Assembly (NCBI GenBank): GCA_020249825.1
Contig: JADCEX010000090.1
Span: 1 to 38,856, forward strand
DNA: 38,856 nt
Direction of reading: 5' to 3'
DNA from: Roseomonas sp.
GTDB lineage: Bacteria; Pseudomonadota; Alphaproteobacteria; Acetobacterales; Acetobacteraceae
Under the pieces are notes generated by a model. That model was not told the origin of the DNA. It worked only from the letters and a program-made list of their open reading frames with translations, and searched no databases. Position 1 is the stretch's first letter. The number at the start of each line of letters is the position of its first letter. Shown here piece by piece: positions 25,979-33,854 of this stretch. The position numbers and the translations under genes were made by a program.

Positions 25979-26838
25979 TGCAGATTCTGGAAGGTATTGC
26001 TGACGTTGCTGACTGTTACGACGGCTATGTGCTGGATCTTTGGGGCGTGGTGCATGATGGGCGCAAACCCTATCCCGGCGTGCCGGAAGCCCTCGCGGCA
26101 CTGAAGGCACGCGGCAAGCGTATTGTCTTTCTAACGAACGCGCCGCGCCGCGCTTGGTTTGTACAAGGCATGCTGGACCGCATGGGGCTCGATCGCGGGC
26201 TTTATGATGGCATCATGTCTTCCGGGGAGGCTTCCTGGCGGCTCATGAAGGAACGCAAGCATCCCTGGTTCGCGCGGATGGGGCGCCGCGTGCTGCATAT
26301 CGGGCCGGAACGAGACCTTTCCGTGGTGGAAGAAGACGCGGCCGAGATCGTGACAGACCCCACCCAGGCTGATTTCCTGCTCAATACCGGCCCGGATGCG
26401 GATGGCGGCACAAAAAGCGCTGAACCTTATCGCGCGGCCTTGCGTGCCTGTTTCGATGCCGGCTTGCCGATGCTCTGCGTCAATCCGGACCGCCATGTGA
26501 TGGTGGCCGGTGAGAAGGTGATTTGCGCCGGCGCTTTGGCTGATGTGTACCGCGAATTCGGCGGCGATGTGCTGGAAATCGGCAAGCCTGACCCGGCGAT
26601 TTATGAACCGGTGATGGAATTGCTGGGGTCGATCCCGAAGGCGCGCGTGCTCGCGATTGGCGATAGCCCGCATACGGATTTGGCGGGCGCGCAGGCCGTG
26701 GGGATTGATGCGCTTTGGGCGCTGACGGGCCTGGCTGGTGAAGCGCATGGCGCGGACCCGAGCGGCGAGGCGCTTGCGGCCGTTGCGGCTGCGGAGAAAG
26801 TGGCGCCGCTCGCGGCGTTGCGCAGTCTGCGCTGGTAG
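25978..26838 (+). CDS. HAD-superfamily class IIA hydrolase (TIGR01459 type)
   Basis: The protein has 286 residues; the ATG at 25978 shares its A with the pyrD TGA (a GTG one codon earlier is also possible). HAD motifs are in order: nucleophile D20 in YVLDLWGVVHDG, motif II in FLTNAPRR (51-58), the motif III lysine in EIGKPDPAIYEPV, and motif IV in AIGDSPHTDLAGA. The insertion between motifs II and III is the NagD-like class IIA cap. The second position of the usual DxD motif is tryptophan (DLW), as I recall for this subfamily, so chemistry may differ from NagD phosphatases. Substrate unknown. The gene is coupled to pyrD and converges on folD with 3 bases between. Confidence 0.88.
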   Translation: MQILEGIADVADCYDGYVLDLWGVVHDGRKPYPGVPEALAALKARGKRIVFLTNAPRRAWFVQGMLDRMGLDRGLYDGIMSSGEASWRLMKERKHPWFARMGRRVLHIGPERDLSVVEEDAAEIVTDPTQADFLLNTGPDADGGTKSAEPYRAALRACFDAGLPMLCVNPDRHVMVAGEKVICAGALADVYREFGGDVLEIGKPDPAIYEPVMELLGSIPKARVLAIGDSPHTDLAGAQAVGIDALWALTGLAGEAHGADPSGEALAAVAAAEKVAPLAALRSLRW

Positions 26839-26841
26839 GCT

Positions 26842-27684
26842 CTAACCCCGCCGCGCCATCGCCGCTTCCAGCGTGTTTTCCAACAGGCAGGCGATGGTCA
26901 TGGGGCCGACACCGCCGGGGACCGGCGTGATGGCCCCCGCATGGCCCACAGCCTCGGCATAGGCGACATCACCCACCAGCTTGCCATCGGGCAGGCGATT
27001 GATACCGACATCAATCACCACCGCACCGGGCGCAATCCAATCGCCGCGCACCATTTCTGGCCGACCTGCCGCCGCCACCAGGATTTCCGCCCGCCGGCAT
27101 TCCGCCGGCAAATCCCGCGTACGCGAATGGGCAATGGTCACGGTGCAATCCGCCCCTAAAAGCAATTGCGCCATGGGCCGCCCGACAATCTGCGACCGCC
27201 CCAGCACTAGGGCCCGCGCACCGCGCAGCGCCACACCAGCTTCCGCCAAAAGATGCATCACCCCGCGCGGGGTGCAGGGCACCAAGCCAGGTTCCCCGGC
27301 CGCAAGCCGCCCGGCATTGAGCGGGTGAAAGCCATCCACATCCTTGGCCGGGTCCACCGCGGCAATCGCGGCCTCGGCCCGGATATGGGCGGGCAGGGGG
27401 AGCTGCACCAGAATGCCATCCACGGCCGGGTCGGCGTTCAGCCTGGCGATTTCGGCCAGCAGGGCCGCTTCGCTGGTGCTTTCCGGCAGGTGGATGGTGG
27501 CACTGTCAAACCCTGCCTCGGACGCCGCGCGGTCCTTGTTGCGGACATAAACACCGCTGGCGGGGTCATCGCCCACGCGCACCACCCGAAGCCCCGGCTT
27601 GAAGGAAAGCCCAGCGATGCGTTGGGCCAAGCCGGCGCGGAGCTTTGCGCCCAGCGCCTTGCCATCAAGAATGTGTGCGGTCAT
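26842..27684 (-). CDS. folD: bifunctional methylenetetrahydrofolate dehydrogenase/methenyltetrahydrofolate cyclohydrolase
   Basis: The 280-residue protein has the normal FolD length. The substrate-site pair Y46-x3-K50 is in VYVRNKDRA, followed by [33 protein letters not shown], the NADP-binding [15 protein letters not shown], and the C-terminal [26 protein letters not shown] region (family landmarks GDV and [10 protein letters not shown]). It interconverts 5,10-methylene- and 10-formyl-tetrahydrofolate in the cytosol. It follows yggT by 42 bases on the minus strand, a common alphaproteobacterial pairing; the small YggU/DUF167 gene often found between them is absent. Confidence 0.96.
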   Translation of the reverse strand: MTAHILDGKALGAKLRAGLAQRIAGLSFKPGLRVVRVGDDPASGVYVRNKDRAASEAGFDSATIHLPESTSEAALLAEIARLNADPAVDGILVQLPLPAHIRAEAAIAAVDPAKDVDGFHPLNAGRLAAGEPGLVPCTPRGVMHLLAEAGVALRGARALVLGRSQIVGRPMAQLLLGADCTVTIAHSRTRDLPAECRRAEILVAAAGRPEMVRGDWIAPGAVVIDVGINRLPDGKLVGDVAYAEAVGHAGAITPVPGGVGPMTIACLLENTLEAAMARRG

Positions 27685-27726
27685 GCCAGGGCCTTGATCC
27701 TTGCGGTGGGAAGCGCCGTGGCGCCG

Positions 27727-28032
27727 TTATCGGCCAAAGCTGCTGCCCAAAAGCCCGTATTGGATTTCCTCCAGCAGAATACGCGCCGCCTGCAACAACA
27801 GGATCAGAATGACGGGCGAGATATCTATGCCGCCCAGATTGGGAATGAAGCGCCGGATGGGCCGTAAGGCCGGTTCGGTCAGCCGATGGAAAAAATCCGC
27901 AATCGCCCAGACCGCGCGGTTGCGCGTATCCAGCACATTGAAGGCAATCAGCAGCGACACCACCGCCCCGATAATCAGCGCCCACACAAAAAGGCTGAGC
28001 GCCGTGTCAACCAGCCAGAATAACGCGTGCAT
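27727..28032 (-). CDS. YggT-family membrane protein
   Basis: The protein has 101 residues with two hydrophobic regions (about 3-33 and 70-90) flanking the conserved RLTEPALRPIRRFIPNLGGIDISP stretch, whose core RPIRRFIP is diagnostic of YggT. It is an inner-membrane protein linked in other bacteria to osmotic tolerance and cell-division-associated functions; the molecular role is uncertain. AGGAGG lies 5 bases before the ATG at 28032, an excellent ribosome site. It is the first gene of the yggT-folD pair. Confidence 0.93.
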   Translation of the reverse strand: MHALFWLVDTALSLFVWALIIGAVVSLLIAFNVLDTRNRAVWAIADFFHRLTEPALRPIRRFIPNLGGIDISPVILILLLQAARILLEEIQYGLLGSSFGR

Positions 28033-28219
28033 GAAGCCTCCTGCCGCCCCCGGGCGCTGCCGCGCAGCTTCGCGGCCCGGAAGGATTAGCCCCTATATCT
28101 TGAAGAAGGGTTCAAGCTGCAAGGCCCCTGTTGTGGAAGGATGATCCGGGGTGAAACTGATGCCTTGGCACTGCCTTGACTTTGCCGCCAGCCTGGGGCA
28201 CTCACCGCCGCCTTGGTGC

Positions 28220-28295
<76 letters not shown>

Positions 28296-28301
28296 GTTTT
28301 C

Positions 28302-28320
28302 ACGCCCAAACGGCGTTTAT
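28302..28320 (+). terminator. possible tRNA terminator
   Basis: ACGCC (28302-28306) pairs with GGCGT (28312-28316) over a 5-base loop and is followed by TTAT, 6 bases after the tRNA end. The stem is short and the T-run weak. Confidence 0.3.
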
Positions 28321-28553
28321 GTCGCGAAATCGTCCATTCCAGATCCGCTTCGATCAGGTAGGACAGCTGAAACCTTTAGGATGGCTTCGGGTCTGACCGT
28401 TGTTTTGATAAAAAGGAAGGCGTTGGCTTCTTCGCTTACTGAAAAAATTGCATATTTCATGATAACTCATGTCGTTTCATGGAATGGCCCTCCGTCGTTC
28501 GGTGAAGCCTGTCCTGGCACATGGGAAGGTGATGGATCACAGGAGTCGCACTG

Positions 28554-30758
28554 ATGGGTGTGCCGGAACCCTCAATGGACGCTTCCCTTGCAAAGGCTTT
28601 GGCCCTGCATCAGGGGGGGCGCATCCCGGAAGCACGGCAGGCCTATCAGCGGATTAGGTCGCAGGATCCGCGCCAATTCGTCGCTTGGCATATGGGTGGT
28701 GTCGCGGCGCTACAGGCTGGCGATCATCGTGACGCCCATGCCCTGCTTCGCAAGGCGCTGGCGCTCCGCCCAACTGATGGGGCGGCGCTGATCAATCTGG
28801 GCATCGTCCTGCATCGTCTGGGCAAACTGCCGCAGGCCCTGCAGGCCTTCAATCAGGGCATGAAGACGCGCGCGGATGATCCCAGCGCGCATAATAATTT
28901 GGGCAATCTCCTGCGTGACATGAAGCGTCATGAAGCCGCGCTGGAAAGTTTTGGCCGTGCCCTGGCACTCAATCCGCATAATGTGCTGGCCTATGCCAAT
29001 CGCGGTACGGTGCTCCGCGACCTCGACAGGCTTGAAGAGGCATTGGCGAATTTCGACCAGGCGCTTGCACGCGCGCCCGATTATCCCAGCGCGCATTACA
29101 AGAAGGGCGAAGTCTTGGCCGAACTGCGTCGCCTTCCCGAAGCGCTGGCGCATTTGGATACAGCGCTGCGGCTTGAACCGGACAACGCGGTCTTTCATGC
29201 CAGCCGTGGCGAAATTTTTCAGGACGCCAAGAATTTCAATGAGGCGCTACGGGATTTTGATCAGGCGATTCGGCTGGAACCGGAAACAGCGCGTTATCAT
29301 CAAGGGCGCGGTCTGGTCTTGCAGGATATGCGCCGCTTCCCCGAAGCCGCGGCCGCCTTTGACCACGCGCTGAAGCTTGACCGCAGCAGGCCCTTGCTCC
29401 AGGGGCAGGCCTTGGCGATGCGGATGGCCATCTGTGATTGGCGGGATTTTGACAAATCCCTCGCGGAGCTAGAGGGCTCGATTGCGCGTGGCATTGTGGC
29501 ATCGCCGCCCTTCTCAATGCTTGTCGCCAGCGCGTCGCGCCACTTGCAGCGTCTATGCGCGGCTTCCTGGCTTGCGCGGGAAGCCCAAACGGTAGCATCC
29601 AGGCCACGTTGCCCGGACACCCCGGAACGTAAAATCCGCATCGGCTATTTTTCGGCAGATTTTCATAATCATGCTACGGCCTATTTGATGGCTGAATTGT
29701 TTGAACGCCATGACAAGACACGGTTTGAGATTACCGCCTATTCCTTTGGGCCTATTATTCAAGACGCCATGCGGACACGTTTGCGTGCGGCTTTTGATAC
29801 GTTTGTCGAGGTTGGTCATTTATCAGATAGCGATATCGCCGCCCTGGCCCGCCGTGATGGGATTGATATCGCGGTTGATCTGAAGGGCTTCACCGAGGAC
29901 GGGCGTAACAGAATTTTCGCCCATCGGGCGGCCCCCCTGCAGGTAAGCTACCTGGGCTACCCCGGCACCATGGCAGCGGGTTACATGGATTATCTTGTGG
30001 CCGACCCTGTGCTGATCCCGCCCGAGCATCAGCAGGATTACGGCGAAAAGATCATTTATATGCCTTACAGCTATCAGGTGAATGACGGTACGCGCCGCAT
30101 CGCGGAAAGCAGGCCGGTTCGCGCTGAGTTGGGCCTGCCGGAAGCGGCATTTGTTTTCTGCTGCTTCAATAACAACCATAAGATAACGCCATCCGTTTTT
30201 GATATTTGGATGCGGCTGCTGCGCGCGGTACCGGGCAGTGTCTTGTGGATGCTTGCGGACAATACCGCAGCTGTTGCCAATTTGCGTCGGGCTGCAATTG
30301 CGCGGGGGGTTGAGGCGTCTCGACTGGTCTTTGCCGAACGGACCGAATTGGCCGAGCATCTTGCCCGACATACGGCGGCAGATCTTTGCCTGGACACGCT
30401 ACCTTACAATGCCCACACCACCGCGAGCGATGCGCTATGGGCAGGTCTGCCCGTGCTGACGCAGCTTGGGCAAAGCTTTGCCGGCCGGGTCGGCGCCAGT
30501 CTTTTGACCGCGCTCGACCTTCCCGAACTGATCACCGAAACTCCTGCGGCTTACGAAGCCCGGGCGCTTGAATTGGCGCGCGACCCCGTCCGTTTGGCCG
30601 CTATTCGGAGCAAGCTTTGGGCTCAGCGCCTGTCTGCGCCGTTATTTGATGCCGGGCGTTTTGCGCGCCACCTGGAAGCCGGTTTTGTGGAGATAATCCA
30701 ACGATGCCAATCGGGCCTACCAGCCGATCATATCATGATCGCTGATGCTCCAGTCTGA
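28554..30758 (+). CDS. TPR-repeat protein with GT41 (O-GlcNAc transferase/SPINDLY-like) domain
   Basis: The 734-residue protein has about eight tetratricopeptide repeats (residues about 10-280), a linker, and a C-terminal GT41 domain (about 358-720). The GT41 landmarks are IRIGYFSADFHNHATAY (361-377) with the histidines of the catalytic half, PLQVSYLGYPGTMAAGYMDYL (landmark LGYPGT), FNNNHKITP with the nucleotide-contacting lysine K543, and DTLPYNAHTTASDALWAGLPV (landmark TTASDALW). AGGAG lies 8 bases before the ATG. Such enzymes transfer GlcNAc or fucose-like sugars onto Ser/Thr of proteins or act in polysaccharide assembly; in bacteria targets are mostly unknown. No signal peptide, so cytosolic. 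It stands alone, after a tRNA and a 258-base leader that looks A/T-richer than its surroundings. Confidence 0.9.
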   Translation: MGVPEPSMDASLAKALALHQGGRIPEARQAYQRIRSQDPRQFVAWHMGGVAALQAGDHRDAHALLRKALALRPTDGAALINLGIVLHRLGKLPQALQAFNQGMKTRADDPSAHNNLGNLLRDMKRHEAALESFGRALALNPHNVLAYANRGTVLRDLDRLEEALANFDQALARAPDYPSAHYKKGEVLAELRRLPEALAHLDTALRLEPDNAVFHASRGEIFQDAKNFNEALRDFDQAIRLEPETARYHQGRGLVLQDMRRFPEAAAAFDHALKLDRSRPLLQGQALAMRMAICDWRDFDKSLAELEGSIARGIVASPPFSMLVASASRHLQRLCAASWLAREAQTVASRPRCPDTPERKIRIGYFSADFHNHATAYLMAELFERHDKTRFEITAYSFGPIIQDAMRTRLRAAFDTFVEVGHLSDSDIAALARRDGIDIAVDLKGFTEDGRNRIFAHRAAPLQVSYLGYPGTMAAGYMDYLVADPVLIPPEHQQDYGEKIIYMPYSYQVNDGTRRIAESRPVRAELGLPEAAFVFCCFNNNHKITPSVFDIWMRLLRAVPGSVLWMLADNTAAVANLRRAAIARGVEASRLVFAERTELAEHLARHTAADLCLDTLPYNAHTTASDALWAGLPVLTQLGQSFAGRVGASLLTALDLPELITETPAAYEARALELARDPVRLAAIRSKLWAQRLSAPLFDAGRFARHLEAGFVEIIQRCQSGLPADHIMIADAPV

Positions 30759-30795
30759 GCGGAAAGGCTAGATTTCCTCAGAATGGAACAAAGAA

Positions 30796-30819
30796 AAAGC
30801 CTGGCAATAGCCGGGCTTT
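30796..30819 (-). terminator. intrinsic terminator of rpmE (possibly bidirectional)
   Basis: AAAGCCTGGC (30796-30805) and GCCGGGCTTT (30810-30819) form a 10-base stem around AATA with one non-Watson-Crick position. On the minus strand the stem is followed by TTCTTTG, extending a T-run that suits termination of the minus-strand rpmE transcript. On the plus strand it lies 38 bases after the GT41 stop, so it may serve both convergent genes. Confidence 0.6.
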
Positions 30820-30895
30820 GTCCGCATATCGCTTGGCGCGGGAATGCGTGACCCGCTTGTGCAGGCCACGATGCCGAAGCTGCGATTGGCGGCTT

Positions 30896-31126
30896 TCAGT
30901 CCTTCTTGCGCGCGCCAATGCCGGCGAAGCGCTTATTGAACTTCGCAATCTGACCGCCCGTGTCGATGATGCGCTGCTGGCCGGTCCAGGCCGGGTGCGA
31001 CTTCGGGTCAATGTCCAGGCGAATGGTATCGCCCGGCTTGCCGTAGCAGGAACGGGTCTTGAATTCGGTCCCGTCGGTCATGATGATGTTGATCTCATGA
31101 TAAGCGGGATGGATATCGGACTTCAT
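30896..31126 (-). CDS. rpmE: 50S ribosomal protein L31
   Basis: The protein has 76 residues. Conserved L31 sequence is seen throughout: [44 protein letters not shown] and the C-terminal [18 protein letters not shown]. It has a single cysteine and so lacks the four-cysteine zinc site of zinc-binding L31, as is usual for alphaproteobacteria. It is a late-assembling large-subunit protein at the intersubunit bridge. The gene is single, divergent from pdxY with 146 bases between. Confidence 0.96.
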   Translation of the reverse strand: MKSDIHPAYHEINIIMTDGTEFKTRSCYGKPGDTIRLDIDPKSHPAWTGQQRIIDTGGQIAKFNKRFAGIGARKKD

Positions 31127-31272
31127 GGCGCATGCTCACAATAAATGGGCCGCCGATGCCGACCGGCCGCCTAGGAAGCGGGGGCTATAGGGGATCAGCC
31201 CGGCCAAGGCAAGCCAGTGGTTGACCGGGGCCGCGCACAGGGCCAAGGGTTCGGCCCCGGTATCGCAAAGGT

Positions 31273-32136
31273 ATGGCGCGCGTGAGCCTCAATATCCTCT
31301 CCATCCAATCCTGGGTGGCCTATGGCCATGTCGGCAATGCCAGCGCCATTTTCCCCCTGCAGCGCCTGGGGGCCGAGGTCTGGGGGGTGCATACTGTGCA
31401 ATTCTCCAACCATACCGGCTATGGCGCCTGGCGCGGCCAGGTTTTTGGCGCCGATCTGATCCGCGAATGCGTCACTGGCATTGAAGAGCGCGGCGTGCTG
31501 CCCCGCTGCGATGCCGTGCTGTCGGGCTATTTGGGCTCGGCCGAGATCGGTGCGGCGGTGCGCGATGCGGTGCTCAAGGTCAAGGCGGCCAATCCCAAGG
31601 CGCTTTGGTGCTGCGATCCGGTGATTGGCGATACCGGACGGGGCGTGTTCGTCCGCCCCGGCATTCCGGAGTTTCTGCGCGATCAGGCGCTGCCGGCAGC
31701 TGATATCGCGACCCCCAATCAATTCGAATTGGAATGGCTGACCGGGCAGGCGATCACCAGCCTGGATACGGCCAAGGCCGCGATCACCGCGCTGCAAGCC
31801 AAGGGGCCGCGCATTGTGTTGCTGACCTCACTCCGCACTGAAGCGACCGGGGAGGATGAGATTGAATTGCTCGCGGCTGAGGGCGGCGGGTTTTGGCGGC
31901 TACGCACGCCCATGCTGCCGCTATCGGTGAATGGCGCCGGCGATGCGATTGCCGCGCTATTCCTGTTTCATCGCTTGCAAAGCGGCGCGGCGGCGCCGGC
32001 GCTGGAAGCGGCCGCTTCCAGCATTTTCGGCCTGCTGAGCCAAACGCTTGCGGCGGGTGCGCGTGAATTACAGGTGGTGGCGGCGCAGGCGGAAATTACC
32101 GCGCCGACACGGCGCTTCAGGGCGGAGGCGTGCTGA
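31273..32136 (+). CDS. pdxY: pyridoxal kinase, PdxY type
   Basis: This 287-residue ribokinase-fold protein has the PdxY/PdxK N-terminal signature [24 protein letters not shown] (landmark YGHVGN), followed by [36 protein letters not shown] and the phosphate-binding anion hole [13 protein letters not shown] with the catalytic aspartate. It phosphorylates pyridoxal to pyridoxal 5'-phosphate with ATP in the cytosolic salvage pathway. The ribosome site is weak (AAAGG 1-2 bases before the ATG). It is convergent with the CBS-domain gene, with 14 bases between. Confidence 0.93.
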   Translation: MARVSLNILSIQSWVAYGHVGNASAIFPLQRLGAEVWGVHTVQFSNHTGYGAWRGQVFGADLIRECVTGIEERGVLPRCDAVLSGYLGSAEIGAAVRDAVLKVKAANPKALWCCDPVIGDTGRGVFVRPGIPEFLRDQALPAADIATPNQFELEWLTGQAITSLDTAKAAITALQAKGPRIVLLTSLRTEATGEDEIELLAAEGGGFWRLRTPMLPLSVNGAGDAIAALFLFHRLQSGAAAPALEAAASSIFGLLSQTLAAGARELQVVAAQAEITAPTRRFRAEAC

Positions 32137-32150
32137 AGCGCCGCTGCGAC

Positions 32151-32594
32151 TCAGTGCATAAAACTCCGCGTCACATAGGCCTTGAGCGCTTCAACATCAT
32201 GTTCCTGCTTGGCAAAGCGGAACTTGACCAGGTCGCGAATGCTGACAATCCCAAGCAGGGACCCATCGGAATCGCATACCGGCAAATGCCGGAAATAGCC
32301 CTGATCCATGATCTCCAGCGCCGCTTCCACCGGCGTATCGGCCCCAACCATGATGACTTCGCGCGTCATGATTTCCTCAGCGGCCAGGCACCGGACACCG
32401 TTGCGCCGATCCGCGACGGCTTTCACAATATCGCGCTCACTCAGGATGCCGGCGACCTGACCTGACGCGGTCACGATCAGCACGGCCCCGATGCGGCGCG
32501 CCGCCATGATGCGGGCGATTTCGACGACCGGCGTTTCGGGGGTGACGGAGATGGCGGCATTACCTTTCTGCCGCAGAACTGCTGATATTGTCAT
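32151..32594 (-). CDS. two-CBS-domain protein
   Basis: The protein has 147 residues and consists of two CBS motifs forming one Bateman module: the first ends GAVLIVTASGQVAGILSERDIVKAV (landmark GILSERDIV), the second GHLPVCDSDGSLLGIVSIRDLVKF-like (landmark HLPVCDSDGSLLGIVS, 104-125 region). No enzymatic or transport domain is attached. Stand-alone CBS pairs bind adenine nucleotides and may sense energy charge; the partner is unknown. AGGAGG lies 9 bases before the ATG inside a 10-base palindrome (GGAGGCCTCC) that could mask the ribosome site. Confidence 0.92.
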   Translation of the reverse strand: MTISAVLRQKGNAAISVTPETPVVEIARIMAARRIGAVLIVTASGQVAGILSERDIVKAVADRRNGVRCLAAEEIMTREVIMVGADTPVEAALEIMDQGYFRHLPVCDSDGSLLGIVSIRDLVKFRFAKQEHDVEALKAYVTRSFMH

Positions 32595-32829
32595 GGCCGG
32601 AGGCCTCCTGTTTCGAGACTCTGCCAGCCCACCTCATCCTTCTGGCGCCTTTTGAGCGCTTTGGGCCGGAATCGCAAGCATTGAATCGCCGGGAGATGAG
32701 GGATGCCGCACCGCATAAGCCCTTTCTGGCGGCAATCGGCGCTTGCCTTGCCCCACGCCCGCATGCCAGCCTTCCCCCGGAACGCCGGAAAACGGCCCGT
32801 TTCCTTCATGGAACCAGGGAGAGATCATC

Positions 32830-33819
32830 ATGACCCTTCAGACCTCACGCCGCCTGCTGCTCGGCACTGTGCTTGCCGCCCCCTTCATCCGCACAGCGTC
32901 CGCGCAAACCACGCTGGAATGGGTCGCAGGATCCGTGGGTGGTGGCTGGTACACCATGGCGGCGGGGCTTTCTTCCCTGATCCGGGAGGAAAATCCTGAT
33001 CTGCAAATCCGCGTCGTGCCTGGCGGGGGCCTCGCCAATTCCACGCGCATCAATAACGGCCAATCCCAAATCGGCTGGGGGATTGATGCCTTCTCGGCCT
33101 CCGCCGTGCAGGGGATCGAGCCCTATAACGCCAAGCATGAAAGGCTGCGCTGCCTAGGCACCGGCTATTCGCCGACCGAACATCACTTCCTCCGCCATCG
33201 CGGCGCGGGGCCTGAGGATATGCGCGCCATCCTGACGCAGCGCGGGCTTAAGATCGCAGCACCGCAGCGCAGCAGCACGGATGAAATGACGCTGCAGCGC
33301 ATTCTGCGCTTCCTTGGTACCAGTCCGGATAAGATCAGGGCGGAAGGTGGGCGCTACCTGAACGGGTCCTACGCCGATATCGCGGCGGCCTATAATGATG
33401 GGCAGGTGGATTATCTATACGCCGCACTCGCGCGCCCGGCGGCGATTTTCACCGAAATCGCGCAAGGCCGCCGCGGTGGGCATATGGTCGCCTTCCCGCA
33501 GGATGTGCGCGACCATCTGCAAAGCCAATATGCCTATGCGCAGGGTATCCTGCCGGGGGCGACCTATCCCGCGCTCATGACCGGTGATGTGCCGGTAACC
33601 ATGATGGATAGCGTGATCCTGGTGCATGAAAGCGTGCCGGATGATGTGACCTTCCGGATCACCCGCACCCTGATCCGCAACCGGGGGCAAAGGCTGATTT
33701 CCATCCATGCCAGCATGGGTGCCTGGGACCCGGCGAAATCCGTGCAATATCGTGGCGTGCCCCTGGCGGGTGGTGCGGTACGCGCCTTCCGCGAAGCCGG
33801 CGTCAATCCGCCTGCATGA
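32830..33819 (+). CDS. TAXI-family TRAP transporter solute-binding protein
   Basis: The protein has 329 residues from the ATG at 32830, preceded by GGGAGAG; an in-frame TTG at 32743 is unsupported. The signal peptide (1-25) has a twin-arginine-like start TSRRLLLG, a hydrophobic core and an ASA-Q cleavage site. The mature protein shows the TAXI pattern: a glycine-rich GSVGGGWYTMAAGLSSLI near the N-terminus, GGGLANSTRINNGQSQIGWG, and DLQ/GRYLNGSYADIAAAYNDGQVDYLYA (landmark NGSYADIAAAYNDGQVD). It captures a solute, in this family often glutamate or another carboxylate, in the periplasm for the fused permease encoded 35 bases downstream. Confidence 0.92.
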   Translation: MTLQTSRRLLLGTVLAAPFIRTASAQTTLEWVAGSVGGGWYTMAAGLSSLIREENPDLQIRVVPGGGLANSTRINNGQSQIGWGIDAFSASAVQGIEPYNAKHERLRCLGTGYSPTEHHFLRHRGAGPEDMRAILTQRGLKIAAPQRSSTDEMTLQRILRFLGTSPDKIRAEGGRYLNGSYADIAAAYNDGQVDYLYAALARPAAIFTEIAQGRRGGHMVAFPQDVRDHLQSQYAYAQGILPGATYPALMTGDVPVTMMDSVILVHESVPDDVTFRITRTLIRNRGQRLISIHASMGAWDPAKSVQYRGVPLAGGAVRAFREAGVNPPA

Positions 33820-33854
33820 TGAAGCTACCGCGCTGGCTATAAGGTAGGCACGCC

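Noticed and set aside
30778-31011. 77-residue minus-strand frame next to rpmE
   Set aside because: It overlaps the rpmE coding sequence in another frame and includes the terminator stem.
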